Positions 30,076 through 40,718 of a DNA stretch of 64,000 nt are shown one piece after another. Position 1 is the stretch's first letter; each line of letters starts with the position of its first letter. The translations under genes and the position numbers were made by a program. The notes below the pieces were generated by a model. That model was not told the DNA's origin. It searched no databases and saw nothing but the letters and a program-made list of their open reading frames with translations. This stretch comes from Gracilaria gracilis (Eukaryota; Rhodophyta; Florideophyceae; Gracilariales; Gracilariaceae): the NCBI GenBank assembly GCA_030374805.1, contig JARGSG010000197.1, forward strand, positions 558,001 to 622,000, in the 5' to 3' direction.

Positions 30076-30908
30076 TTTCCAAGCAGTCGATAGGAACTGC
30101 AGTCTGGCTTTCCAAAGAAAAGTCCAATGCCTCCTTACTTAAAGCATGTACTTTATCATTCCTCATAATTCTACAGTGGCTAGGCACTCACAAGTTGCAA
30201 GTCACAACATATCACTAGAAAACAGAGGCAATATTTCACAATGCTTCAGAGGCTTCTTGCATCGAGTGCGAATGACTTCGAACAGTTCATTGCGGAACAA
30301 TTATGAACTACTCGTGCCGTGGAGTGTCCCAAAATTCGCGCATGAAGTAGAGACCTATCACATGTTTCTTATCTCAAGTGTGGGACTGCGAGAGAGTGTA
30401 TGCAATTGCATGAACGAAGATGGACATCAAGTCTGTTCGCTCAACACCCTTCAGAGCTGCAATAGCCTTGGGTCAATAGACAATTCATACAACACTTAGC
30501 TTTGTACAGAAGAGGTCTCTACTTGTGATGCAAATGTTTCTTAAAGTTCGTACGCGAAGTTCTTCCCTTCAGTACCACACCATTAACACCCGTCACGTCA
30601 CAGTAGCGACGCACATCGAATTCACCCGCTGGGAACTACTTGCGCCGCAGAGAGCAAAGCCCTTTTCGTCAGACATCTAGAGATCGTTTTCAATTGGAGA
30701 ACAGCAGTCATTCAGGTTAAGGATAGGACACAAAACAGAATCAATGCTTCTGTCAAACTATCTCACTTCGGAACAACAACACTTTACCGCTGCGTACGCG
30801 TGCTACGTGCGCCAAACCTCACGTCATCCATGCACTACTGACAAGATTGTGACAGCCAGGCGTACAAACCGCTTCGTAAATGAAACCGGTTGTGCAAGTG
30901 ACGTATCT
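30076..30908. other. Repeat-flanked intergenic region
   Basis: Continues upstream (in LINE sense) of copy D and may include more degraded LINE sequence, but I cannot align it by eye. The + strand frame 30146-30499 has no recognisable domain. No gene called. Confidence 0.35.
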
Positions 30909-31543
30909 TTACTTTGAGCCAGTTCGAATCTTCTGGGCACTCTCGAACAATGGATTGTCGCCTAGACGAATCTCGGAAGGAATCTGAAGATTTTGAGCGA
31001 CCCATCCGGTAGGTAAGTCCGCCTCAGGGACGGCCAATGCCTTTTTCATAACCTCAGCCTGAAGAGCTTCTCTAGTTTCTTCCGGGAGAGAAATGACACT
31101 CTCTATTGGATACAGATATATAAACTTGCTTGGTTAGATCTCAACGACAATCATATGATTTGTGGATATCGTGACGAAAGCCTGGATTCTTCGGTGGCAT
31201 CATTCCCTTTTGTTCACGCAAGACGTGCTGTGTTTCATTGCCAATATCTTACGCTTATGGAAGGAACGACAGGACTTGATGACCACGCTCGTAGCGACAA
31301 AACGCACATTTCAGCACTGTTACACTATGCGCGGAATGATGATAGCTTACCTGGGTTAGAATAGAATGCATTCAGCTGCTGCGCGAGATCGGCTGCTTCG
31401 GAAGTGAGACTGACATGAGAGGGTGCGGGAAACTCCATGTCGGACGTATCTGGGGCCTCTTTCACCGTAGCCGCGATCGCAAGACTGCGCCTTGGAGCAA
31501 TTAATGCCGCAGCACGAACAATGGAGGAGCGTAGAGCCAACAT
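30909..31543 (-). CDS. Probable mitochondrial protein, unknown (two exons)
   Basis: Exon 1 31351-31543 and exon 2 30909-31102, with a 248-nt intron (donor CAG|GTAAGC, acceptor CCAATAG). Phases agree (193 + 194 nt = 129 codons) and give 128 aa. The start MLALRSSIVRAAALIAPRRSLAIAA is an Arg/Ala/Leu amphipathic stretch without acidic residues, typical of a mitochondrial (or plastid) presequence. The mature part is acidic and helical (SEAADLAQQLNAFY; LPEETREALQAEVMKKALAVP) and ends QKIRTGSK. No family recognised. The ATG at 31543 is used because the frame upstream begins at TTG. Confidence 0.7.
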
Positions 31544-32034
31544 ATTGTCCCGGGCGCAACCCAACAACGACTGTGAAAGAGATGACTACTGCGGTTTCCG
31601 CAATGGACGGATGTTGAAGTCGAACTTGACCGCACAATTTCGATCCTGCCAGAATCGATGCGAGGATGCATCACAAACGCATATATCGTTACACGTGTAA
31701 TACATGTAAAACATCTACTGTACATACAAGGTATTAGGTTTGTACTCCCGTTTCAATTTCACTACCAACGAGAATAAACAGGCCCTTCCTCATCCTTTAC
31801 CTTTTGCTACCTCCTCGAGACTATCACAAAACCTCGCTTCACATACCACTGGGCAAAGCCCAAATCTTTCCCCAAGCATGAGGCATCCGCACCGCTGAAT
31901 CGCACTTGCGGATATAGAATTTGCACGTATACACTTCAAACACACGTTATTAACTACTTGCCTTCGAAACTGCAATGGAGTGTTGAAGTATCAATTCCTT
32001 CTTGTGCTGACGTCCACTATCGAGGGAATAGAAC
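31544..32034. other. Intergenic region
   Basis: About 490 bp between two minus-strand genes: promoter and 5' UTR of the mitochondrial-protein gene plus the 3' end of the next one. No other feature seen. Confidence 0.4.
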
Positions 32035-33534
32035 TCATGCCCTCGGGTCTCTATCCTGTGAATGCGACTTGTATCCCATCTGTATCAATTCTTTCCTCCC
32101 GTGTCTGGTGCGTGAAGATCTGTGTCTATGTCTATGTTCTTCTGCAATACATTCGACGTCTGTATCGTCCGACGGGATACCAAGCGTAAACAAGTCTTCC
32201 AGATACTGGATGCCCTTTTCAACTCGGTCCTTGAGCCAACTATTTTCCCACTTACCAGCCGTCGTACCGCAGAATTCTGCTTGGGCCGTCTGCATAGCAC
32301 GAGATAACGAGCGGGCACGATAAACCGCAAGTGCTGCATTTATGATTGCATATCCCAGGTAGGACCATAGACTGGCTTTCACGCGTTCATCCAATACAAT
32401 CGGCACCCAGACAGCTTGGTAGTAGTGTTGAGCAACGAACACAACGAGAAACAATTCAGTGAATCCTTTGCGACTCACGTTGGAGCAAAGAGCAAGGCAT
32501 CTTAGACCCACGTTTCCGATTAGGCCGGCCATAATTAGAATCTGCACCAACATGGCGACGCTACCATGCTCTCGTGCCATGGCCTCGAGCGGGTCAATGA
32601 GGATTGCCCCATAGCAAATGCAAATTAGAAACCAGATAGCCAAGATACTCATGTCTGCCATAAACAGCATTCGACGCAAAGTCATGATGCGATGAGCAAT
32701 CATGACGTACCGAACGCATGTGAAAACAAGAGAAACAGCAAGTGCATAGATGCAAAACAGTGTAAAAACACCAGCAATCGGCGAAGCATGATGAAGTTGA
32801 TTCTCAACGTTCTGCAATCCACGTAGACCACTCTCAATCTCCGGAATGATAGCATCCACGGTCTTATTGGCTAGGTGCTCGGACACTGGACCTCCTTTAG
32901 CGGCTTCGCTGAGAACCAGGTCCCGAAGGGAGGGATGGAGGTACTTGTCTTGAAGCTCCAGTCGCTTTCGGTTTAAAGACCTGTATTTGTCTTGCATATC
33001 ATGAATCCTGGAACGGAGTTTTTCAGCTTGTTTGGTAAGCAGCACAATCTGCTGCCTCTTTGCCTCCATCTCTGCCTTGGCTCGATATAGTTCTTTGACA
33101 TGAGACTCTTTCTGCCTTGCCTCCCAGCTCCTAGCCTCGCCTACTTTGTCCTTTTGATCTTCTAGACTCTCCTGTCTTAGACGGAGCTTCTCAATACGCC
33201 CTTTAAGAGATACCACATGTTTATCAACCGCAGCATTCTGTTGACGAAGATCCTGTTCAATATGAAGCAATTCGTCTAAGGACATACCATCAATTTCTTC
33301 GTCTGCGCATATGACACATGACAAGAATGAAGTCAGCAACATGATATGAATACACAAACTTCACAAACATGCGGCCTGTGTATGCAAAACTCCTATGGAC
33401 TTACCTGTGTGATCTACATGGTGCAGATGAGCGTTCGATATGGATGCGAGGGTAAGAATAAAACATGCGAGAAGAACGAATCGCACAAAGCAGCTCGCTG
33501 ATTGCACGCGTGAAATCCAGATACAGAATGCCAT
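32035..33534 (-). CDS. Secretory-pathway multi-pass protein with coiled coil
   Basis: Two exons: 33405-33534 (ATG at 33534) and 32035-33302. The intron 33303-33404 has donor ACAG|GTAAGT and acceptor ATGCGCAG. The joined frame (130 + 1,268 nt) gives 465 aa. Exon 1 encodes a signal peptide (FVRFVLLACFILTLASISNA) followed by HLHHVDHT. Exon 2 starts with DEEIDGMSLDEL and a long charged coiled coil (~50-180), then four or five hydrophobic helices (~220-390) and a His/Arg-rich tail. The signal peptide places the coiled coil in the lumen or outside. No known family is recognised. Confidence 0.75.
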
Positions 33535-34036
33535 CACAACGAAATAGTTCAAGAGGTGGGAAAGGAGAACTAAGCAGGGGTTACGAAGAAAAGCAGCAAC
33601 AATTTAGACCCAGGAATGATAACGTCTCTCACCAACCATCATGGCATCTTTGCATGATGGAAGAGACAAACGTTTTGCGGCACATTCGCATGTTTAGGAT
33701 GATGAATTCGACACCTGAAGAACAGAAGACACCAAAATGTGAAACATATCGTTACGTGCTAAGCAGAGCTTTGCGCTCTGTTTCGAATTGAAAACGACAG
33801 TAAAACCAGACCACAGCATAATTGAACGTTCTGGAAAAAACTACCCTTGTAGTCATGTAGTGTGCTCCACGGAGATAGAGCCTCACACTTAGAACGACCT
33901 GTCGCCGTGAGCAGCACCTTCATTGCACCAGCTACGACCCGTTCAAAAGGTGACGAGTCTGTATGTTTCGCATTCGTAAGGACAAAATGTTATCCATGTG
34001 GTAACACTTAATCTGCGACGAAACGTGGGGGATGTC
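33535..34036. other. Intergenic region
   Basis: 500 bp between two minus-strand genes. Nothing beyond the expected upstream and downstream flanks is seen. Confidence 0.4.
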
Positions 34037-35386
34037 TCACGACGGAGCTCTTGAATGTTTTTGTTCTGTACTCTGAGGTTCGACGTGCTTCCATATGGCA
34101 TGCCAGAGCAAATCGGCCACAATAGAGTTCTCAAGCAAGGCACCTTTCTCACTGAGGCGCACGACATCACCCTCTGCACCGCAGGATTCGAGGACCAAAA
34201 GGTGTTCGTCCACAAGATGACTGCATTGCTGCACTGCATTCCTAAGGCGATTCTCCGCCTCGGGCCCAAAGGTGGTTCTAAGATGCTGAAAGTTGACGCC
34301 ATCAGATATCAAACGGAACCTGTTGATTAGATAGTCTTCCATGCATTCAACGTGAGTCTGTATACGAACACCCGGAAATGCGGCGTGTCGCAGCAACTGC
34401 TGTTCGTCTAGGGTGGATGAGCTTTGGGTAAAACCGTGCAGCCTATTAACATACTCCCGATACTGACTTAAGAGGCGAGGCCTCGCGAAGCGAACGTGGT
34501 CGATGAGACTGGTAGCTCCCAGTCCGAACGCGAAGAAGGACTGGTTGTTCCAGTACGCAAGGTTGTGGCGTGATCGAAAGTCGCGCTGCGGATGTACTCT
34601 GGCAAAGTTGCTAACCTCGTAATGATAGTAGCCGGCGTTGGAGAGCGTTTCGAACGCATCGGTGAGCATCCGCGCCGAGACATTATCGTGCGGTAAAGGG
34701 TGGACGCCAGACGAATAGTTGCGCCCAAAGGATGTGCCAGGTTCGAGAGTGAGGTCATAGACTGAAATATGGTCAGGATGGAGCGCGAGCGCTTCCTTGA
34801 GGGTGGAACGCCATGTGTGGGCGGTCTGGTGCGGCAGGGAGGCAATGAGGTCGAGAGACACGTTGGAGATGGAGGCGCGGCGAAGCACATCGACAGCAGT
34901 GGCTATGTCGGATGGCGAATGCACGCGACGGGTGAGCTTAAGCAAGTGCGGGTCGAAAGTCTGGGCGCCGACCGAGGCACGATTGACGCCGGCTTGGGCG
35001 AAGTGACGCGCGGTGTCAAACGAAAACGTGGCCGGGTCCATCTCACAGGTGAACTCGAGGCTCGGCGAGAAGGACACATGCTTGCGCAGGGTTTGCAGGA
35101 GGCTTTGCAGCAGCTGTGGATGCAACAGCGAGGGCGTGCCACCTCCAAGATAGAGCGTGCGCAGTTGCGGGCGCGGGCGGCGATACAAGTGGAAGAAAGC
35201 GGAAATCTCGCGCTGCAGCAGCTGAACGTACTCGACGTGCAGCGGCGGAGGTTGCGCGGCAGGACGCTGCGGAGTGACGATGACGGGGAACGCGCAGTAC
35301 GCGCAGCGCTGCAGACAGAACGGAAGGTGGAGGTACACCGACGTCGGCGGCAGCGGCGGCAGCAACGCCAGTCGCGCCGACGCCAT
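34037..35386 (-). CDS. HemW-like radical SAM protein (RSAD1 family)
   Basis: 449 aa from the ATG at 35386. It is a radical SAM enzyme with the cluster motif CLQRCAYCAF (CX3CX2C) near residue 18, then the SAM-binding GGGTPSLL. HemN and HemW are close relatives. True coproporphyrinogen dehydrogenase (HemN) normally has a fourth Cys just after the motif. Here it is AF, as in HemW/RSAD1. The C-terminal RHNLAYWNNQSFFAFGLGA also fits the HemW 'HN..YW....GIGAGA' element. HemW is a heme chaperone or trafficking protein in bacteria and mitochondria. No transit peptide is obvious before the domain. Divergent from the MYST gene. Confidence 0.85.
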   Translation of the reverse strand: MASARLALLPPLPPTSVYLHLPFCLQRCAYCAFPVIVTPQRPAAQPPPLHVEYVQLLQREISAFFHLYRRPRPQLRTLYLGGGTPSLLHPQLLQSLLQTLRKHVSFSPSLEFTCEMDPATFSFDTARHFAQAGVNRASVGAQTFDPHLLKLTRRVHSPSDIATAVDVLRRASISNVSLDLIASLPHQTAHTWRSTLKEALALHPDHISVYDLTLEPGTSFGRNYSSGVHPLPHDNVSARMLTDAFETLSNAGYYHYEVSNFARVHPQRDFRSRHNLAYWNNQSFFAFGLGATSLIDHVRFARPRLLSQYREYVNRLHGFTQSSSTLDEQQLLRHAAFPGVRIQTHVECMEDYLINRFRLISDGVNFQHLRTTFGPEAENRLRNAVQQCSHLVDEHLLVLESCGAEGDVVRLSEKGALLENSIVADLLWHAIWKHVEPQSTEQKHSRAPS

Positions 35387-35784
35387 GATGGCGCTCAGGT
35401 CTGAAGACTTGAGCACGAAGATGCGCGAGCGCAGCACGCGCGGCGGCGGCCGCTCTTGCACCGAATAAAAGCACGCACACGTGACTGACGAGGCGGCGCC
35501 AACTGATCGGTGCGCTGACAGCGGCTTACAGCGCGATCTGTGAATGGCTCGCGCGGCTGTGCGCGCACTCGCTCGCAGCAGCGCAGCGCGGGAGCGCGTG
35601 CGCGGCGCTGCAAGCGCGGCAGCGTATGTCGCGCAGGCAGTCGGAATGGCGCGTGTGTGCAGTCGGCTGCGATGCGCGCCGCGCGCAGCCGCATTGGTGC
35701 CTCCCGGCCTCCGCCGCTGCTGCCGTTCGCAGCCCGCCGCCGATACGCAGCCGTCCGACCGTGCGCGGCCGTACTACCTAGTTC
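35387..35784. promoter_or_regulatory. Shared divergent promoter region, HemW-like/MYST
   Basis: 398 bp, very GC-rich, with CG-rich short repeats (GCGCGGC, GCGCAGC). It must hold both promoters. No clear TATA element. Confidence 0.45.
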
Positions 35785-37788
35785 ATGTCGTACGACTGCG
35801 CTCCGGCGCCGCTGCAGGTGGGCGACTATGTGGTGGCGCCGTTGCTTGCGCCTCCTCGCGCGCCGCAGCTTCCGCCCGTGCTTGCGCGCGTTGTGCAGCT
35901 CAACCGCGAGTACCAGATGGCCGCTGCTAACTGGTCGCTCGCGCCTCCCGACCCAGCCTTTCTTCCAATCGATCTCAATGCACCGCCGCCGCTGTGGCTT
36001 CCGCCGAAGCCCGTCACGCTCGTCCCGCCGCACCCCGTGTCGCGCGGTCTAGTCTACATCTCCTTCGTGGGCCGCGACAAGCGCCTGGACAGGTGGGCCC
36101 GCGCCCACGAGCTCGTCCGAGCAACCCCGGCCCAGGTCAACGCCGTCAAGAAAGGCCCTTCGTCCCATGTCACCGCAAAACCTGAGGTCAAGCTCACCAG
36201 GGCTCGCAGACGCGCAAAGGCCGCTTCCAATCCCGTCTCCGAGGATCTCTACGTGCAAGACCTCGCCCACATGGAGCTTGAACAGCTCAAGAACTTCAAG
36301 ATCAAGAACGTCTCAAAAGTTCTTCTCAGTCCTTATTTCATTGACGCATGGTACCATTCCCCGTTTCCACTCCCTGACAACGTCCATAAGCTGTACGTTT
36401 GTGACAAGTGCCTGCATTATGTCTTTACAAAACGCCATTTCTCGCAGCATCTCTCCGGTTGCACATGGAACACCCCTCCAGGGTCTTTGCTTTACGAAGA
36501 CATTGACCGGCGTATTTCTGTGTACGAGATAGATTCAATAGCCAGCCCACGCTACTGTCAAGCTCTGTGCTTACTTGCAAAACTTTTCCTCGATCACAAA
36601 ACGCTCTTCTGCGACGTTACTCCCTTCTTGTTCTACGTCGTTACTCACAATGGCGAATTAGCTGGGTTTTTCTCAAAGGAACACCCAACAATACAATCCG
36701 AGTTCAACGTTGCTTGTATTCTAACCTTCCCGCCCCATCAGAAGAAGGGCATTGGCAAGTTCCTCATATCGCTCAGCTACGAGCTCACCAGGAGGGAGGG
36801 TAAGACTGCTGGCCCAGAGCACCCCTTATCCGATCTGGGTCAGCTCAGCTATCGCAGCTACTGGAAGTATGCCATTGTACGCTACCTGAGACATCGTGAT
36901 GAAAGGCCATCCATCTGTGCCAAAGTTAGCGTCAACGAGATATCGCAGGCGACTGGAATCCGATTCGACGATGTAGTCTTAACCTTGAAAGATACAAATC
37001 TGTACTCGTTATGGAAAGGAGAGCATTTCGCAGACGCCAATCGCATTACCATAGAGCTTGTCGAGACTGGTATCAAGCCAGGGCGCTTGCCGTTCATGTC
37101 CGAGAAGTTGCGATATAGCGTTTTTGTGTCAAACTTGCCTTCATCTCCGCTTCGTCCGCAGCTACCGCGGCAGTCAAGACCAAAGAGACCAAAAACACCA
37201 AAAACAACAAAGTGTAAAAAGGAGGTCACCAATTTGGTCATCGATTCTCCGATCACAGAGAGGAATCGGGTTCCTGGGCAACGTTCTTCCAGTATCAACT
37301 CCTCTGGGACTTCTGTTTCTCTTCCAGAGTTCAATAGTGAACAAACCCAACGTTTGAGCAATTTCATACAAACCCATACGCCGGAACGTGTGTTTGCTGC
37401 AATGGAAGTGTGTGGTAAATCCTTGGACCTTAAAAAATATATTCAATCTCTTGCGGAAGAACTAAAACTAGACTACGACACAATATGTCGTCGACTGGTG
37501 AAGATGACCACCGCAAGTATGCAGAATAAGTCACCCCATTTCGCGAATTCACGTAGACTGCGGAACGGTATTTCAAAAACACACAAGTCCCGAAACGGTG
37601 AGCTGAAGGTTCAGCATGGCATCTCAAGGAATGGTAAGCTGAACCACGTGAGGCGTCATGATATGAAAACTTTGCCGAAAGATTTCATGCTCGTTGGTGG
37701 CCGACATAATGGCACACGTTCTGGATATACCACCCCAAGAAAAGAGTCAGATATTGTGTACATTGCATCGCAATCTTCTGACGATTGA
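35785..37788 (+). CDS. MYST-family histone acetyltransferase
   Basis: 667 aa, ATG at 35785, single exon. Order: an N-terminal chromo-barrel/Tudor-knot-like segment (~10-115, ending VYISFVGRDKRLDRW); a basic linker; the MYST C2HC finger (VCDKC, His in SQHLSGC, ~206-226); then the catalytic domain. Cys311 in NVACILTFP and Glu333 in SYELTRREGKTAGPE match the catalytic pair of Esa1, and HQKKGIGK (319-326) is the acetyl-CoA loop. The Esa1/Tip60/HAM type acetylates histone H4 as the NuA4 catalytic subunit. A C-terminal extension (~440-667), basic and Ser-rich, with a short helical segment, is not part of the usual family architecture. Confidence 0.94.
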   Translation: MSYDCAPAPLQVGDYVVAPLLAPPRAPQLPPVLARVVQLNREYQMAAANWSLAPPDPAFLPIDLNAPPPLWLPPKPVTLVPPHPVSRGLVYISFVGRDKRLDRWARAHELVRATPAQVNAVKKGPSSHVTAKPEVKLTRARRRAKAASNPVSEDLYVQDLAHMELEQLKNFKIKNVSKVLLSPYFIDAWYHSPFPLPDNVHKLYVCDKCLHYVFTKRHFSQHLSGCTWNTPPGSLLYEDIDRRISVYEIDSIASPRYCQALCLLAKLFLDHKTLFCDVTPFLFYVVTHNGELAGFFSKEHPTIQSEFNVACILTFPPHQKKGIGKFLISLSYELTRREGKTAGPEHPLSDLGQLSYRSYWKYAIVRYLRHRDERPSICAKVSVNEISQATGIRFDDVVLTLKDTNLYSLWKGEHFADANRITIELVETGIKPGRLPFMSEKLRYSVFVSNLPSSPLRPQLPRQSRPKRPKTPKTTKCKKEVTNLVIDSPITERNRVPGQRSSSINSSGTSVSLPEFNSEQTQRLSNFIQTHTPERVFAAMEVCGKSLDLKKYIQSLAEELKLDYDTICRRLVKMTTASMQNKSPHFANSRRLRNGISKTHKSRNGELKVQHGISRNGKLNHVRRHDMKTLPKDFMLVGGRHNGTRSGYTTPRKESDIVYIASQSSDD

Positions 37789-39441
37789 TTCGCTATTTCT
37801 TTTCGGTACTGCCGCATATAGATGTTGCTGGCCGAACTGGAAGGGCTGTGGGCCATCTGAGCTCTTTGGCTGTTGAGGAGCGCAGGTGTGGCAGGTATAC
37901 TTTCATTCCTCTAAGAACTGCTATGCTCAAAGCACGTTTCTTGTTGGAATAGAACTGTTGATAGTGTACGTCAACGAAACACGTGCACATATCACCCTTG
38001 ATGGCGAGGTTTAAAGGTGGGGAGTGTGGCCAGCCACTAGTTTTGTTCGAAAGTGGTTGGCAACTCAAGCTCCCTTCACCTGACACCCGGGGACGGCTTG
38101 ATCTACTTCTGCTTTATGTTATTTGAAAGCTAACTTGATCCCTAACTTGTTCTAACCCGCCACAAGACATTATCCACGGAGCTGTGATGAATGCCCGTGT
38201 TCAACCAAATGGAACTATACGGTTAACACTCTTCGTGGAATTTGGCTAAGACTAGCCAAGTTTTGTGAGCATCTAACTTCTGTCTGTGTTCTTATGTGTG
38301 AGAGCATGACAGCAACCATTCAAACCACAAAGTAATCCCGACACGTGATCTGAAGTAGGCGTATGCTCCAAGAGCTTAAAGGGGAGTTAATCTAAAGAAC
38401 TAGCGACTGTAGTTCTTTCATTTATAATATCTACTTCCTTTCATGTTGTTGAAATGATGTTATTAAATATCGTCTCTACCATCAGCACTCAAGAAATTCT
38501 CGAGTACATTTGTGGTAACAGGACTAGCCCTTTCCCTGTATCAGGGTTGTCCCCAAGCTCTTGCGACAATACGTCGAGAAGTTTTTTGAGTTGGAATTGT
38601 GGGGTAACCCAGGGTTAACTCTTACAGGGTAGTGAAACAGTTTGTTACATACTAGTAAGGCATTGAGCGCGAACTGGGTTCGAGATTTGTTATCGAGTAC
38701 CCTTGTAGTTCACTTGGTATGCTTGTGTCCATGTACCTTTGGCATGTGCGAAACGAAAGAATCAACTATATACTGTACACTCGACACAGAACTCGCCATG
38801 CAAATTAGATGAGATCCACACATATGTTGAGACGGTAAGCTTGCCGAGCCAAGAGGGAGCGCAGAAATGGCTTGGATATCACCACTTGAACTGATTCTGT
38901 GGATTCAGGGCTGAGCTTCACCGCCCAAGCTCATTGTTGTAAACGAGCCCAAGCAGTTGATACTCCTTCTTCGCTCACGAGGGGCTTTCCCACGCGTTCT
39001 GAAATCAAGTTAGCCTAGATCTATTGATACTTCATCTGGTTGTAGTTGCGTAGTACGAAGTGAAAAGCTCCCATGGAACCCGCTGCGAAGTCATTTACGA
39101 AACATTTCTAAGCTGCTCAGGAACGTGAAAGTAGGTTTCAAATGAAGATCACGCACGGGAAACGATACGCCCTCTTGTGCAGCGGACATGCTTCCTATTC
39201 GAGCCATGACAAACCGCCACAGACCGCATGGTCATGCCCTTGCATCAAACGCAGTAGTACCTTCCGCTTACTGATCGCAACCGCGCGAACCCAGCTATTC
39301 CCAACAGCTATCATAACAACTCATCTCTCTTAAGCGCTAGCGCCATTCGAGATCATATCCAATTTTGAAGAAACGAAACGATGGAGCAAAGAAAGCAGGA
39401 AAAGCAGTGTCCTACGAGAACCATTCGCAAAGTATGAAGTA
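37789..39441. other. Intergenic region, MYST to eS30
   Basis: 1.65 kb. On the minus strand 37793-38086 is an open 97-codon frame (FVDVHYQQFYSNKKRALSI...) whose origin I cannot tell; it may be a retroelement scrap. The rest is AT-richer with no repeat or gene I can support. Confidence 0.35.
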
Positions 39442-39815
39442 TTACTTGGAAGAAGAGTTCGGTCCGCGCTTCTTTCCGGGACCGACGACAGCATTGACAT
39501 ATCGACGATTGTATTTCAAACGCATGATGGCTCGACCACGAGGCTTCTTCGGCTTTTCTTGTTTGGCTACCTTCGGTGTTTGACCGCGTACCTTACCGGC
39601 ACGAGCAAGCGATCCGTGAACCTTTCCTTCAGGGGGGCAACGTATGAAACATATGAGTCAGAAGATTCATGTCGAAGTGTTGGGCTTGTGGGTACTTTGT
39701 TCCGCTTCATGTCACCGACAGTATTGGAGCTTGGACGACGCTCTACCGCGTTTGTAAGGATGCCGGTAGATGAGGCCATTGATAAAACTGTAGTGAACTA
39801 GAAAGACTTACCCAT
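39442..39815 (-). CDS. RPS30: Ribosomal protein eS30
   Basis: Small-subunit protein eS30, 62 aa: [20 protein letters not shown], then [18 protein letters not shown] and a GKKRGPN ending are diagnostic. The gene has two exons. Exon 1 (39812-39815) is only ATGG, followed by donor GTAAGT. Intron 39627-39811 (185 nt) ends CCCCCCTGAAG. Exon 2 is 39442-39626. The split Gly codon (G|GA) restores MGKVHG exactly. There is no ubiquitin-like (FAU/FUBI) fusion, as in plants and fungi. An intron right at the start codon is common in ribosomal protein genes. Confidence 0.95.
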
Positions 39816-40366
39816 GGTGACTTTAAAAAGGTGCTACACAGACAGTAAAGCAGACGCGGGGAACGTCGTAGATCACAACGACTTGGTTAAGGTTGACGAA
39901 GATGGGAGAGGTGTGAAGCAGCCGGTGGAACAGGCGACGGCGGCAACACCGGCTTCAACCAATAAAAATTGTGCACTTGCAATTGGGCTAATAGAAAACA
40001 TCGTGTACGACAGGGCATACGTGTTCGGTTACGATGTGGTGTACACGTAAGTCACTTGTCAAAAACCTAAATAGAAACGCCACCTGCCCGAAGGGCTGTT
40101 TTCGTCCAGCGCTCGCCCTTTCGACAGAGCCGCCACCTCCGAATCCAGGATGTGGACTCCAGGGACCCTCATTTGTCATGTCATGTTCAGGAGAAGGCTG
40201 CCGCCATTCACATAATATGCAGCATATATGCTGCTTGGCGTGTAGTCGCCATCATGGTAACGCCACACATATTTGAGTGCAGCATACGTCTTTGTGGACG
40301 GTGTTCTAAGTGTTATGGTCTTATCTTTAAACGCTGATTAGTTCTAGACGAATGCAAAAACGTGTC
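39816..40366. other. eS30 upstream region
   Basis: Promoter side of eS30. A CCAAT-like box (AACCAATAAAA, about 39957-39967) is present. The + strand frame 39814-40050 starts inside the eS30 start codon and is judged a shadow. Confidence 0.4.
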
Positions 40367-40457
40367 AAGAAGTCTTAATGAGAGACAAGAGAGAGATACC
40401 CACCATATTTTTAAGAAGTCTCAATGAGAGACAGGAGAGAGATACCCACCATATTTT
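40367..40457. repeat. Tandem duplication, 46-bp unit
   Basis: Two adjacent copies of a 46-bp unit (AAGAAGTCTTAATGAGAGAC... at 40367 and AAGAAGTCTCAATGAGAGAC... at 40413), differing at only a few positions. Both end in ACCCACCATATTTT. No coding content. Confidence 0.8.
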
Positions 40458-40718
40458 CTACTCTTCCAATCCACTGTCCATTTTGAACATTTGGAAGTGA
40501 GCACAATGCACCAAGGAAAAAGGTGTGGAAACGAGATTTGAAATCTGCATAACCCCTACCATTTAGTTTTCGAGTGCGCCCGAAGGCCCTCTACTGACAT
40601 GGCGGTGGCTGAATTGTTCCCAGAAGAGAAAATATAGCGCTGAGTGGAGCTTCTACAATTTATCGTGCTTATCATGCATTTACAATGCAAATGACGTGTC
40701 AATGATGCGTAATTAGAG

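Noticed and set aside
34769..35404. 211-aa + strand frame opposite the HemW-like gene
   Set aside because: Arg/Gln/Glu-rich antisense of a clearly conserved gene.
39814..40050. 78-codon + strand frame beginning at the eS30 start codon
   Set aside because: Its ATG is the palindromic CCATGG of the eS30 start; it has no domain and lies in the eS30 promoter.
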